DNA of 64,000 bases from Streptomyces sp. MBT53 (lineage in GTDB: Bacteria > Actinomycetota > Actinomycetes > Streptomycetales > Streptomycetaceae). The notes beneath the pieces were generated by a model, which made no database searches, had not been told where the DNA came from, and saw only the letters and a list, made by a program, of their open reading frames with translations. Numbering within the stretch: position 1 is the stretch's first letter; every line of letters begins with the position of its first letter. The position numbers were made by a program, and so were the translations under genes. Of the stretch, positions 51,807-61,088 are shown piece after piece. The stretch lies in assembly GCF_016654115.1 (NCBI RefSeq), contig NZ_JAEQAZ010000046.1, positions 1 through 64,000 on the forward strand. Direction: 5' to 3'.

Positions 51807-52202
51807 ATGGTAGACCGGCCCGGTTTGATCCCTCCCGAGATCGCCGAACAGTACGGCGTGAGCATCCACACCGTGACCAAGACCTGGGCGCAGCATCCCG
51901 AGTGGCCGTCATCCCGGGGTCGGCGCGGCCGGTACAAGGAGTACGCGGCCGACGAGGTCAGCGAGTTCGTCCAGAAGCACGTCCAGCGCCAGGCCGCCGA
52001 GCTGGAGCCGGAGCGGCTCTACACCGCGCAGCAGCTGGAGGACGCAGGCATCGGGATCAAGGCGGGCACGATCCGCGCCGACCTCACCCGGCAACGATGG
52101 CCCGAGCCGGACAACACCGAGCACGGCGTGAACCGCTGGAAGGGCAGAACCGCGACGGCCGCCATGACGAAACGCCGCGGATACCGACGCAAGGACGGCT
52201 GA
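51807..52202 (+). CDS. HTH (MerR/AlpA-like) DNA-binding protein
   Basis: 131 residues from ATG 51807 behind AAAGGAGAA. Two HTH-like parts: LIPPEIAEQYGVSIHTVTKT near the start and YTAQQLEDAGIGIKAGTIRA in the second half, with a basic tail. This is a common phage regulator format. It has the second of two related structured leaders. Confidence 0.75.
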   Translation: MVDRPGLIPPEIAEQYGVSIHTVTKTWAQHPEWPSSRGRRGRYKEYAADEVSEFVQKHVQRQAAELEPERLYTAQQLEDAGIGIKAGTIRADLTRQRWPEPDNTEHGVNRWKGRTATAAMTKRRGYRRKDG

Positions 52203-52242
52203 ACCCGCCCACAGCAGAGCCCGGCTACGTCATCCTGGGGCC

Positions 52243-52422
52243 ATGCCGACCGTCATCCGCGCCACCGGTGAAGCCAAGGACATGACCCTCGACGAACTCG
52301 CGACCTTCGTCGAGGACGCGCGAAAGGCTGGCGTCCCCGGCGACCGGCCGATCCGCGCAGAGCTGTCGTACAGCGGGAAGATCAAGGAAGTCGAGATTGC
52401 CCTCAGCCAGGACGACAGCTGA
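52243..52422 (+). CDS. Small hypothetical protein
   Basis: 59 residues from ATG 52243 (MPTVIRATGEAKDMTLDELA). A beta-alpha-beta pattern ending KEVEIALSQDDS. Weak ribosome site, but a double terminator follows directly. Family not recognised. Confidence 0.55.
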   Translation: MPTVIRATGEAKDMTLDELATFVEDARKAGVPGDRPIRAELSYSGKIKEVEIALSQDDS

Positions 52423-52448
52423 CGCCGCGTGCCACAGTAGAGACTGCG

Positions 52449-52508
52449 TGCCGGGTAATGCCCGGCATAACAAGGCCCCACCGCGTTCCCCCGTCGCGGT
52501 GGGGCCTT
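52449..52508 (+). terminator. Tandem terminator hairpins
   Basis: TGCCGGG-TAATG-CCCGGCA (52449-52467), then a 14-bp stem AAGGCCCCACCGCG / CGCGGTGGGGCCTT (52472-52508) ending in TT. Ends the transcript of the small regulator block. Confidence 0.8.
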
Positions 52509-52570
52509 CGCGTCTATGCGCAGCGGCAGAAGCCTGGACAGCCCCGCCATAGGCGCCCACACTAAACGAC

Positions 52571-53227
52571 GTGATTGAGGTCGTAATTGCCGCTATCGGC
52601 TGCTTAGTTGCGATTGGTGCCCTTGCGGTAAGTTACGCCGCTCATCGTCACCAAGTTCACCAAGCCAGGGAGCTGGCTGCAAGGGAGACGCGAGTATTCC
52701 ACCGCGAGAGGGAAGCGGAAGAGCGGGAGCTGTCGTTGCATGCTTCGCGACTCCACGTGAGCTTCCTGGCGACCAAATCCCCCTTGGTGGTCGATGTCCT
52801 CAACTGGGCGCTCGTGATCACAAACGTGAGTAGCCAACCCATGACCAGGTTGGCGGCCGAGTACGACGGTGAGCAGCTGGAGTTCGACTCCCCAACGGGC
52901 CATCTCGGTCCGGGACTGAGTCGAGAAGCGCCCGTCCCGGGGCGTCTGATCACGGATAGACCGCGGCACGAAGTGACCATCGTCTACTTCACCGACGCGG
53001 CTGGCCGGCGTTGGCGTCGGCTCGGAAATGGCCAAGTACAGTTCCAGCGTGTCGGGCCTGAAGGCGAGGTGACCTGGGGCCCTGCGCGCACGCCGCACGT
53101 CGATCTGCAACAACGAATCTTCCACGGTGAAGGCCGGGGCTCCCCGCCCTCCGAGATTGAGTGGGCACATCAGATCCTTCGGGAGCTGCTATTGCCTCCA
53201 GCAGAGCCACCTGAGCCTCCCGCCTGA
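52571..53227 (+). CDS. Single-pass membrane protein with cytosolic domain (accessory)
   Basis: 218 residues from GTG 52571. One N-terminal transmembrane helix (VVIAAIGCLVAIGALAVSYA) leads to a charged coiled coil (REREAEERELSLHA) and a beta-rich domain (NWALVITNVSSQPMTRLAAE). Separated from neighbours by terminators, with lower GC in its first 250 bases. Its isolated setting fits a lysogenic-conversion gene; function unknown. Confidence 0.65.
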   Translation: MIEVVIAAIGCLVAIGALAVSYAAHRHQVHQARELAARETRVFHREREAEERELSLHASRLHVSFLATKSPLVVDVLNWALVITNVSSQPMTRLAAEYDGEQLEFDSPTGHLGPGLSREAPVPGRLITDRPRHEVTIVYFTDAAGRRWRRLGNGQVQFQRVGPEGEVTWGPARTPHVDLQQRIFHGEGRGSPPSEIEWAHQILRELLLPPAEPPEPPA

Positions 53228-53381
53228 CGCTTCACCTACTACATCCGTGTAGTGGCATTCCGCGCGATCATGGCGCCCCACGGGCCGCACATCTGGCGTG
53301 CCCGGAACCAGGACAGTCGTTCTTCTCCCCCTCGCCTCCCGCACATGTCACGATGCCCCCACACGTAAGGGGGGCAACACC

Positions 53382-53852
53382 ATGAGCGAAGTCAAAGGCC
53401 AGAGCGGACAGATCCAGTTCGACGGCCAGTACATCACCATCACCCGCAAAGGATTCCTCGCCCGCACCACCGTCGGCAAAGGCGAGAAGCGACTCCACAT
53501 CTCACAGGTCAGCGCCGTGCAATGGAAGCCGGCCGGGCCATTCATGAACGGCTTCATCCAGTTCACCGTGCCGGGCGGCAACGAACGGCGCAGCGCCTTC
53601 GGCAGCCAGACCACCAGCGCGGCACAGGATGAGAACTCGGTCGTCTTCACGAAGAAGCAGCAGCCCGAGTTCGAGAAGCTGCGCGCCGCCCTCGACGCCG
53701 CGATCGCTGCGCAGCACGCGCCGCAGGCGCCGGCTGCCGCAGCTCCGTCATCGCTCGCGGACGAACTGGGGAAGCTGGCCGCGCTCCGTCAGCAAGGGAT
53801 CCTGAGTGAGGCGGAGTTCGAGCAGCAGAAGGCACGCCTGCTCGCGCAGTAG
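53382..53852 (+). CDS. DUF4429/SHOCT domain protein
   Basis: 156 residues from ATG 53382 behind GGGG. The N-terminal PH-like DUF4429 domain (about 8-95: QIQFDGQYITITRKGFLA, then RLHISQVSAVQWKPAG) is followed by an Ala/Pro linker and a C-terminal SHOCT helix pair (LADELGKLAALRQQGILSEA). Such proteins are frequent in actinobacterial chromosomes and prophages; function unknown. A terminator follows. Confidence 0.85.
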   Translation: MSEVKGQSGQIQFDGQYITITRKGFLARTTVGKGEKRLHISQVSAVQWKPAGPFMNGFIQFTVPGGNERRSAFGSQTTSAAQDENSVVFTKKQQPEFEKLRAALDAAIAAQHAPQAPAAAAPSSLADELGKLAALRQQGILSEAEFEQQKARLLAQ

Positions 53853-53864
53853 TACCTCACGTTG

Positions 53865-53897
53865 GGCCCGGCCGTGCCTACTCGGAGTGGCCGGGCC
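53865..53897 (+). terminator. Terminator before the late module
   Basis: 9-bp stem GGCCCGGCC/GGCCGGGCC with a 15-base loop, followed by TTC. It separates the DUF4429/SHOCT gene from the packaging genes. Confidence 0.65.
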
Positions 53898-54049
53898 TTC
53901 GCGTACCCCCGTCGCGAGGCCGATAAATGCGTAGCTCGGTGACGTGACGTAGTTGCGTCCCGGCGGTTAGTGTCCGATCATCGTCGCAAGTCCGGCGTGC
54001 CCGGACACACATGCTCATACGAGAATCACCGGCGCCCTCGGGCGTATCA

Positions 54050-54075
54050 GGAGGCCCGCCATCGTGCGGGCCTCC
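54050..54075 (+). other. Perfect hairpin in front of the small terminase gene
   Basis: 10-bp stem GGAGGCCCGC / GCGGGCCTCC with a CATCGT loop, 22 bases before the GTG. The 245-base spacer 53853-54097 has no gene. It may be part of a packaging site or of leader control. Confidence 0.45.
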
Positions 54076-54097
54076 GCCGTGTCCAGGGGGTGGGCCC

Positions 54098-54577
54098 GTG
54101 GGCAGCTCCAATCCCGTCACCGGCAAGGAGCGGCAGCGCGTCCGCGAGCTGCACGCTGCGGGCAAGGGCCGCAACGAGATCGCCGCCGAACTCGGGCGGT
54201 CCGGCCGGACAATCAGCGAGATCGCCAAAGGCCTCGGACTCTCCTTCGCCAGGGCCGCCGAGGTCCGGCAGGCGACGGAGATCCGGCAGGCCGACCTCGC
54301 CGACCGCCGCGCCCGGTTCGCCGTCGAGCTCCAGGACCTCGCCGAGCGCGAGATCAAGAAGATCAACCAGCCGTACGAGTACTGGGACTGGGGCGGCAAG
54401 GAACACGACTTCGACACCCATGTCGCTCCTGAGCCGACTCCAGGCGACAAGCGGGCGTTGATGGCCACCGTCGCCACTGCGCTGGATCGGTCGCTGAAGC
54501 TCGCTCCGCCGGAGCAGGACGCCGAGGGCCTGGCGGCCGTCGACGCGTGGCTGAAGGGGATGATGGGCGGCACCTGA
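54098..54577 (+). CDS. Putative small terminase subunit
   Basis: 159 residues from GTG 54098. An N-terminal HTH (KERQRVRELHAAGKGRNEIA, then GRSGRTISEIAKGLGLS) is followed by a long helix (ADLADRRARFAVELQDLAER) and a C-terminal helical region. This domain order and the gene position 10 bases before the large terminase identify it as the DNA-recognition subunit. It selects phage DNA at the packaging site. Confidence 0.8.
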   Translation: MGSSNPVTGKERQRVRELHAAGKGRNEIAAELGRSGRTISEIAKGLGLSFARAAEVRQATEIRQADLADRRARFAVELQDLAEREIKKINQPYEYWDWGGKEHDFDTHVAPEPTPGDKRALMATVATALDRSLKLAPPEQDAEGLAAVDAWLKGMMGGT

Positions 54578-54587
54578 GGGGGCGGGC

Positions 54588-55880
54588 ATGTACGACGCCC
54601 TCGTGGGCAAGCAACTGCGCTCCACTCAGCTCGCCACCGCGCGCGGGAACTTGTGGGAAGGCGCCGTCCGCTCCTCGAAGACGATCAGCTCGATCATGGT
54701 GTGGTTGCGCTACATCCGCACCGGCCCCCCGGGCGCGCTCCTCATGGTCGGCAAGACCGAGCGCACCCTGAAGCGGAACATCATCGACGTCATCGTCGCG
54801 ATGGTCGGAGTGAAGCGCTGCAAGTTCAAGGCGGGCGCGGGCGAAGTCGTGATCTTCGGCCGCACCATCTACGTCGCCGGCGCCAACGACGAGCGGGCCG
54901 CCGACAAGATCAAGGGCATGACTCTCGCCGGGGCGTACTGCGACGAGGTCACCACCTTCCCCGAGTCGTTCTTCTCGATGCTCGGCACCCGCCTCAGCGT
55001 CGAAGGCTCGCAATGGTTCGGCACCACGAACCCCGAGGGCCCGAACCACTGGTTGAAGAAGAAGTTCCTCGACCGCGCACGCCTGCACGTACAGCGCGAC
55101 GGGACCGAGGTGACGTCCGAGGACCCCAAGGCCCTCGACCTGCACCGGTTCTCCTTCAGCCTGCACGACAACCCGTACCTCCCGCCGGCTTACGTCGCCA
55201 ACCTGAAGCTGGAGTACCAGGGCCTCTTCTACCGCCGGTTCGTCCTCGGCGAGTGGTGCCTGGCCGAAGGCGTCGTCTACGACATGTTCGACGAGACGAA
55301 GCACGTCGTCGACGTGATCCCGGAAGTCCGGCACTGGATGTGCGTAGGCCTGGACTACGGCACTATCAACCCCTTCGCCGCACTCCTGGTGGGCATCGGG
55401 GTAGACGACCGGCTGTACGTGGCCTCGGAGTACCGGCACGACTCCCGGGCGGAACGGCGCCAACTGACCGACGCTCAGTACAGCCTCGCCGTCCGGCAGT
55501 GGCTCGCTACGTACAAGCACCAAGGGCAGGAAGGCGTCCACCCACAGTGGATCTTCGTGGACCCGTCGGCCGCCAGCTTCATGACGCAACTCTGGAGCGA
55601 CGGTGTCCAGGGCGTCGCGAAAGCCAACAACGAGGTGAAGGACGGCATCCGCAGCGTCTCCGTGGCACTCGGCTCCGACCTCCTCTACGTCCACCGCTCC
55701 TGTGCCGGGTTGCTCACCGAACTGCCCTCGTACGCCTGGGACGAGAAGGCTGCGGCGGCTGGCGACGACAAGCCACTGAAGGTCGACGACCACTCGGTCG
55801 ACGCCCTCCGGTACGGCCTGCACTCCACCGCCCACGAGTGGCGGCACCTCGTCCGCGCGAATTTGGAGGTGGCCGCCTGA
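54588..55880 (+). CDS. Large terminase subunit (PBSX-type)
   Basis: 430 residues. The ATPase half has the Walker A variant EGAVRSSKT (24-32) and Walker B GAYCDE (Asp119, Glu120). A coupling-motif-like TTNPEG follows near residue 146. The nuclease half has GLDYG near 252 and further acidic residues (VDPSAASF, VDDHSVDALRYG). It translocates DNA into the prohead and cuts it. Full length and with intact motifs. Confidence 0.95.
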   Translation: MYDALVGKQLRSTQLATARGNLWEGAVRSSKTISSIMVWLRYIRTGPPGALLMVGKTERTLKRNIIDVIVAMVGVKRCKFKAGAGEVVIFGRTIYVAGANDERAADKIKGMTLAGAYCDEVTTFPESFFSMLGTRLSVEGSQWFGTTNPEGPNHWLKKKFLDRARLHVQRDGTEVTSEDPKALDLHRFSFSLHDNPYLPPAYVANLKLEYQGLFYRRFVLGEWCLAEGVVYDMFDETKHVVDVIPEVRHWMCVGLDYGTINPFAALLVGIGVDDRLYVASEYRHDSRAERRQLTDAQYSLAVRQWLATYKHQGQEGVHPQWIFVDPSAASFMTQLWSDGVQGVAKANNEVKDGIRSVSVALGSDLLYVHRSCAGLLTELPSYAWDEKAAAAGDDKPLKVDDHSVDALRYGLHSTAHEWRHLVRANLEVAA

Positions 55881-56092
55881 TGGCCTCAACCGAGTTGAGC
55901 CTGCCCGTGTACATGCGCGTCGGCGACCAACCGGAGTTCCGGCTCGGCGAATTCACCTTCGACCTGGTCGAAGTGGACAGCAGTCTCCAGTACGGACGCC
56001 CCGAGCTAGCCACGCTGCTGCGCGCTGCAGCGGACGAGATCGAGAACCCGAGTGATACCAGCGAGGAGGTGCCCGATGCCGCTCCCCGCTAG
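55880..56092 (+). CDS. Small hypothetical protein between terminase and portal
   Basis: 70 residues, start overlapping the terminase stop (TGATG), end overlapping the portal start in another frame by 17 bases. Beta-rich (VYMRVGDQPEFRLGEFTFDL) with an acidic helix (LATLLRAAADEIENP). Similar small genes occur at this place in other Streptomyces phages; function unknown. Confidence 0.65.
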   Translation: MASTELSLPVYMRVGDQPEFRLGEFTFDLVEVDSSLQYGRPELATLLRAAADEIENPSDTSEEVPDAAPR

Positions 56093-57680
56093 GGGCACCC
56101 GCTGGCCGCCCATCCACCCTGTCCTCCAGGCCGACATGGCCGACTGGCGCGCCTGGTTCTCCGCCAACCCGGACCGGTTGTCGTACCGGTACCGCAACCG
56201 CCACCGCGACGCAGCACGCTTCGGCCCCGAGAACCGGCCCTCGCAGTACCGCGGTGGCGTCGTCGGCCGTGTAGCCCGCTGGTTCTGGGGCGAGCCCACC
56301 CCGCTCGGCGAGAAGCGGGCGAACCTGCACATGCCGTTGGCGAGGGACATCGCCCGCACGTCATCCGACCTGCTGTACTCCGAGCCGCCCACCCTGAAGG
56401 CCGAGAACAAGGCCACCCAGGAGCGCCTCGAAGACCTGATGGACATGGGCACGAAACGCACTTTGATCGCGGCTGGGGAGACCGGCGCAGCACTCGGCGG
56501 CGCGTACCTGCGGATCGTATGGGACGACGCCATCCGCGACCGGCCGTGGATCAGCATGGTCCAAGCCGACGGCGCAGCCCCCGAGTTCGCCCACGGAGAC
56601 ATCCTCCGCGCCGTCACGTTCTGGACGGTCCTCGAATCCGACGGACAGCGCGTCGTACGGCACCTGGAGCGGCACGAGCCCGGCCTGATCCTGCACGGCG
56701 TGTACGACGGCACCGACGACAACCTCGGCAAGCCCATCGACCTCGCCGCGTTCGAGCAGACGAAAAACCTCCTACCCGCCCGCGAGCTGCCCATCGGGAA
56801 GAGGCTCGCCGTCTCGTACATCCCCAACACGATGGTCGCCCCGGACTGGGACGACATCCCCGGCGCCGCCGGACTCGGCACGTCGGACTACCAGGGCGCG
56901 GAGACGTTCCTCTCCGCGATCGACGAGACGTACACCTCGTGGATGCGGGACATCCGCCTCGCAAAGTCGCGGATCATCGTGCCCGCGCAGTACCTCACGA
57001 ACAACGGGCCCGGCATGGGCGCGGTGTGGCAGGACCGCGAGGTCTACGCGCCGATGAACGTCCCCCCGACCGCCGAGCAGGCGATCACCCTCAACCAGTT
57101 CATGATCCGGCACGAGGAGCACCGGGCCACGATCGAAGAGCTGGTCGGCAAGGTCATCCGCAACGCGGGCTACAGCAGCGGCACGTTCGGCGACGACTCC
57201 GCCGGCCAGGCCGTCACAGCTACGGAGATCAAGGCGAGGACCGCGCGGAGCATGACCACCCGCGCGCGCAAGGCAGAGCTGGCCGCGACGGCGGTCGCGG
57301 ACGTCGTCGAGGTCCTGCTGATCCTGGAGGCGAGCGGCATGTTCCCGGGCGTCACCGGGGTCGAGGTCGAGCGGCCGGACGTGGTGTTCCAGGACAGCGT
57401 GCAGGACGACATCAAGACCCTCGCTGAGACCGCCTCACTTCTCCAGCAGGCCGAGGCCGCGTCCACGGAGGCGAAGGTCGCCCTGCTGCACCCGGACTGG
57501 GACGAGAAGGAGCAGCGCGAGGAGGTCGACCGGATCCTGAAGGAGACCGGTCGCACGGTCGAGGACCCGCTCACCCTCGGCGCGGATCGGCCCGACTTCG
57601 GCGAACAGCCGCCCGAGGAAGGTCAGCTGGCCCCGGTCGCAGGCGACGCCGCGGCTGAGGACGTCACCGCGACCCAGTAA
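56076..57680 (+). CDS. Portal protein
   Basis: 534 residues from ATG 56076 behind GAGGAGG. SPP1 gp6-like layout: an N-terminal wing (WFWGEPTPLGEKRANLHMPL), a long clip and stem region (YQGAETFLSAIDETYTSWMR), then the crown helices (KARTARSMTTRARKAELA). A disordered acidic tail follows. Twelve copies would form the DNA gate and connect head and tail. Size is normal for the family. Confidence 0.92.
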   Translation: MPLPARGTRWPPIHPVLQADMADWRAWFSANPDRLSYRYRNRHRDAARFGPENRPSQYRGGVVGRVARWFWGEPTPLGEKRANLHMPLARDIARTSSDLLYSEPPTLKAENKATQERLEDLMDMGTKRTLIAAGETGAALGGAYLRIVWDDAIRDRPWISMVQADGAAPEFAHGDILRAVTFWTVLESDGQRVVRHLERHEPGLILHGVYDGTDDNLGKPIDLAAFEQTKNLLPARELPIGKRLAVSYIPNTMVAPDWDDIPGAAGLGTSDYQGAETFLSAIDETYTSWMRDIRLAKSRIIVPAQYLTNNGPGMGAVWQDREVYAPMNVPPTAEQAITLNQFMIRHEEHRATIEELVGKVIRNAGYSSGTFGDDSAGQAVTATEIKARTARSMTTRARKAELAATAVADVVEVLLILEASGMFPGVTGVEVERPDVVFQDSVQDDIKTLAETASLLQQAEAASTEAKVALLHPDWDEKEQREEVDRILKETGRTVEDPLTLGADRPDFGEQPPEEGQLAPVAGDAAAEDVTATQ

Positions 57681-57692
57681 CGGGGGTGCCGC

Positions 57693-58802
57693 ATGCCCGT
57701 CAGCCCCGACATGGCCGAGGATCTCGCGGCAGCCGTCTCCACGTTGTACGAGCAGGCCGAACTTGCCGTGATCGAGAAGGTCACACGCGCGCTCGCGCAG
57801 GGCCTCGACAGCCCACTGTGGGCCGAACTCAAGCTGCGGGCGATCGGCAGTCTGCGTACGGCGATCGAGGACATCATCGCCGCGCTCCAGGCCGACGCCG
57901 CTGGCGCCGTCCACCAGGCCGTCGCCGAGGCGTACGACCGTGGCCGGCAGGCTGCTGTCGCCGAACTCGGCGCGCTAAGCATCGCGGCCCCGGCGATCCC
58001 GCCCGGCACTCACGCCGTGGACCGGCTCGCTTCCGCGCTTGTGCAGGAGACCGGGGCGACGCACGCGCGGATCCTCCGCACGGGGCTGGATGTGTACCGG
58101 CAGGTGGTGGCGAAGGCCTCATCGGCTCCGCTGCTGGGGGCGTCAACGCGTCGTGAGGCTGCGGGGAGGGCACTCGCTCAGTTCGCGGACCGTGGCGTGA
58201 CGGGGTTCGTGGACCGTTCCGGGCGGGCGTGGAACCTGACCAGCTACGTAGAGATGGCGACGCGCAGCGCAGTCGGCCGCGCGGCCGTCCAGGCACACGA
58301 TGATCGTCTTGCCGCAGCCGGGATCGATCTGGTGATGGTGTCGGACGCCCCGGAGGAGTGCCCGAAGTGCGAGCCCTGGGAGGGGAAGATCCTCCGCCGC
58401 GAGGGCGCCGCCGGAGCCGGTGTCGAGGAGCTGGAGCACGCGACCGAGGACGACCGCATGGTTCGCGTCCGCGTGGCCGGGTCGCTGCCTGAGGCGAAGG
58501 CCGCGGGGCTGATGCATCCGAACTGCCGGCACTCGATCTCGATCTACCTGCCCGGGGTGACGAAGCCGCTGCCTCCGAAGGCGGACCGGACGCGGGCAAC
58601 ATATGAGCAGTCGCAGCAGCAGCGTTACTACGAGCGACAGGTCCGTTCGTGGAAGCGCCGCGCGGCTGGGGCGATCGACGACGAGAAGAAGGCACAGGCG
58701 AACGCGAAGGTTCGGGCGTACCAGGGCCGGATCCGCGAGCTGGTGGCCGATACCGGGCTGCCGCGCAAGAGCCACCGTGAGCAGCTCACGGGCGCCCGCT
58801 AG
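57693..58802 (+). CDS. Minor capsid / head morphogenesis protein
   Basis: 369 residues. A helical N-terminal half is followed by the SPP1 gp7-like domain with ECPKCEPWEGKILRREG, GLMHPNCRHSISIYLPG, the Cys/His signature of this family. A basic C-terminal tail (YYERQVRSWKRRAAG) ends it. Such proteins bind the portal and are packaged in small numbers. Position after the portal agrees. Confidence 0.9.
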   Translation: MPVSPDMAEDLAAAVSTLYEQAELAVIEKVTRALAQGLDSPLWAELKLRAIGSLRTAIEDIIAALQADAAGAVHQAVAEAYDRGRQAAVAELGALSIAAPAIPPGTHAVDRLASALVQETGATHARILRTGLDVYRQVVAKASSAPLLGASTRREAAGRALAQFADRGVTGFVDRSGRAWNLTSYVEMATRSAVGRAAVQAHDDRLAAAGIDLVMVSDAPEECPKCEPWEGKILRREGAAGAGVEELEHATEDDRMVRVRVAGSLPEAKAAGLMHPNCRHSISIYLPGVTKPLPPKADRTRATYEQSQQQRYYERQVRSWKRRAAGAIDDEKKAQANAKVRAYQGRIRELVADTGLPRKSHREQLTGAR

Positions 58803-58984
58803 ATCGGGTCGCTGACCACCGTCTCGAAGTTGTCGCAGGCCTCGTTGACGCACTTGTATACGCCCGGCCGCAGCTCTCGGCCTCCGTGCCCGAAGGCCGT
58901 GGTGTCCACGTCACCGCTGTAGTACAGAGGCTTCTCACACCGAGGGCACTTTCGTGTACTGAGCCCGGCGCCACTTGAGTTCAT
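58799..58984 (-). CDS. Small zinc-ribbon protein on the opposite strand within the late module
   Basis: 61 residues from ATG 58984; an earlier ATG at 59125 would add 47 poorly supported residues. KCPRCEKPLYYSGDVD and YKCVNEACDNF form a four-cysteine zinc ribbon. It ends overlapping the minor capsid stop by four bases. A lone reverse gene in the head module suggests an inserted regulator or moron. Confidence 0.6.
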   Translation of the reverse strand: MNSSGAGLSTRKCPRCEKPLYYSGDVDTTAFGHGGRELRPGVYKCVNEACDNFETVVSDPI

Positions 58985-59189
58985 ATCTCGAACGTACGCC
59001 GCCCTTGGCATGGGCGCCCGCCGAGACTTCCGGCCGCCTGGTGTGGCCGGGGAACACCGATCCGCCTGGTGCGGGTCACTCCTGAAGGCCCGCCAGACGC
59101 GGGTCAACAGCACTACCACGGGCACGCCAGGCGCGGCCCGAACCCCGAATGCCCGCCAGGTGCGGGCGATTCATGCCCTGGAGGGCGCA

Positions 59190-60008
59190 ATGCCGAAGAA
59201 GACCCTGCCCCGACACCGACTCGCAGGAGCCGGGTGGGCGCACCCGTACGCGATCACCCCTTTCTCCCCGTTCCTGTACGCGGACGGAGGGGACGGCGGC
59301 GGCTCCGGATCCGGCAGCGGCGACGCGGGCGGTGACGGCGGCTCAGGCAACGGCAGCGGATCCGGTGACGGAGGCAACTCCGGCGGCGGTGACAGCGGCC
59401 AAGGCGCGGGCTCGGGCGGCACTGGGGGCGACTCCGGCAACGGCGACCAGGGCAAAGCCGGTGAGGACGACGCCGCGAAGGTCAAGCGGCTGGAGAAGGC
59501 ACTCGCCGACGCCAACCGCGAGGCTGGCAAGGCCCGGACCGCCGCCAAGCAGCAGGCGGCGAACGATGCCGTCGCGGATCTCACCGCGAAGCTCGGCAAG
59601 GCCCTGGGCCTGGTGAAGGACGACACACCGCCCGACCCGGCGAAGCTCGCTGAGGCCATCGCGCAGAAGGACACCACGATCTCCGAGAGGGAGGCGGCAC
59701 TCCGTACGAAGGACGTCGAACTCGCCGTCTGGTCGCGGGCCGAGAAGCTCTCGGCGAAGGCCGGCGCGCTCCTCGATTCCCGGTCCTTCCTCCGTGAGAT
59801 TGCCGACCTCAACCCCTCCGACAAGGGCTTCCTCACCGCGCTCGACACCGCGATCAAGGACGCACTCAAGGAGAACCCCACCGCGTTCGGCACTACCCAG
59901 GCCGCCGGGAAGTCCGGCGCCGACCTCTCCGGCGGGACCGGCGAGAGCGGCGCGAAGAAGCGCTCCGGATCGCTCGCGGGAGCGATCTCGAACCACTACC
60001 AGACCTGA
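59190..60008 (+). CDS. Capsid scaffolding protein
   Basis: 272 residues from ATG 59190. A short N-terminal segment, then about 60 residues of Gly/Ser/Asp repeats, then a coiled coil (DDAAKVKRLEKALADANREA, then KARTAAKQQA) and a C-terminal helical, capsid-binding region (SFLREIADLNPSDKGFLTAL). This profile and its place directly before the major capsid gene are those of siphovirus scaffolds. The Gly-rich stretch is unusually long. Confidence 0.85.
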   Translation: MPKKTLPRHRLAGAGWAHPYAITPFSPFLYADGGDGGGSGSGSGDAGGDGGSGNGSGSGDGGNSGGGDSGQGAGSGGTGGDSGNGDQGKAGEDDAAKVKRLEKALADANREAGKARTAAKQQAANDAVADLTAKLGKALGLVKDDTPPDPAKLAEAIAQKDTTISEREAALRTKDVELAVWSRAEKLSAKAGALLDSRSFLREIADLNPSDKGFLTALDTAIKDALKENPTAFGTTQAAGKSGADLSGGTGESGAKKRSGSLAGAISNHYQT

Positions 60009-60023
60009 CCCCAGGAGTAACCC

Positions 60024-61088
60024 ATGCCCGTGACGCTCGCCCAGGCGGCGCTCAACACCCAGGCGGACATCGACTTCGCCGTCATCGACAACCTCCGACG
60101 CAACAGCTGGCTGTTCAACAACATGGTCTGGGACGACACCGTCACCCCGGGCACGGGCGGCGGCACCCTCACCTACGGCTACACCCGGCTCCTCGCGCCT
60201 TCGTCGGCGTCGTTCCGCCGCTTCAACGAGGAGTACGTCCCCAACCAGGCGACGAGGGAGCGGAAGAACGTCGACCTGCACCCGCTCGGCGGCGCGTGGA
60301 CCGTCGACCGGAAGCTGGCCAACCTCGGCCCGGCCGCCTCGAACGAGATCAGCTTCCAGCTCGCGCAGAAGCTCACCTCGATGCGGACCCGCTTCCAGCA
60401 GGAACTCATTCTCGGCGACACCGCCGTCGACGACGCGGGCTTCGACGGCCTCGACAAGGCCCTGGTCGGGCAGTCGACCGAGTACCTGCCGGTCAACGAA
60501 GGCATCACCTCCGGCTACCTCGACTGGTCCCCGGCCACAGTGACCACCGAGGACATCGCCATGAGCGCCTTCGACGCGTTCGACGACTTCCTCTCCCGGA
60601 TCATGGGCTCGCAGACCGGCTCCGGCGACCAGGGCGCCGACGGCTCGATCCCCGCCGGCGTGAAGGCGGTCCTCGGCAACACCAAGTCCATCAGCCGCAT
60701 CAAGTCCCTGGCCCGCCGCGCCTCGCAGTTCACCAGCGAGCGCGACAGCCTCGGCATGCTGATCGAGCGGTACGGAGACTGGGTCCTCGTCGACCTCGGC
60801 GACCGGGCCGACGGCTCGGCTCCGATCATCCCGATCCAGACCCGGGACGCCGACGGCGCGGGCGGCGGCGGCAACATCACCGGCCTGACCGACATCTACG
60901 CGGTGTCGCTGGGCCTGGACGCCTTCCACGGCGCCGCGATGGCGGGCACCCCGCTCATCGAGACCTACCTCCCCGACTTCTCCCAGCCGGGCGCGGTCAA
61001 GACCGGCGAGGTCGAGATGGGCCCCGTCGCCGCGGTCCTCCGCAACACCAAGTCCTGCGGCGTCCTGCGCAACGTGAAGGTGCGGTGA
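60024..61088 (+). CDS. Major capsid protein
   Basis: 354 residues. HK97-type fold by length and position; the segments QADIDFAVIDNLRRNSWLFN, GAWTVDRKLANLGPAASNEI and a C-terminal YAVSLGLDAFHGAAMAGTPL are typical of P-domain and A-domain parts of actinophage major capsid proteins. Preceded by AGGAG. It forms the icosahedral shell after scaffold removal. Confidence 0.9.
   Translation: MPVTLAQAALNTQADIDFAVIDNLRRNSWLFNNMVWDDTVTPGTGGGTLTYGYTRLLAPSSASFRRFNEEYVPNQATRERKNVDLHPLGGAWTVDRKLANLGPAASNEISFQLAQKLTSMRTRFQQELILGDTAVDDAGFDGLDKALVGQSTEYLPVNEGITSGYLDWSPATVTTEDIAMSAFDAFDDFLSRIMGSQTGSGDQGADGSIPAGVKAVLGNTKSISRIKSLARRASQFTSERDSLGMLIERYGDWVLVDLGDRADGSAPIIPIQTRDADGAGGGGNITGLTDIYAVSLGLDAFHGAAMAGTPLIETYLPDFSQPGAVKTGEVEMGPVAAVLRNTKSCGVLRNVKVR

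Noticed and set aside
54363..55889. 508-codon minus-strand frame opposite the large terminase
   Set aside because: Shadow; the terminase on the plus strand has all ATPase and nuclease motifs.
59343..60929. 528-codon minus-strand frame opposite scaffold and capsid
   Set aside because: Val/Gly/Arg-rich shadow; the plus strand holds scaffold and major capsid genes with good ribosome sites.
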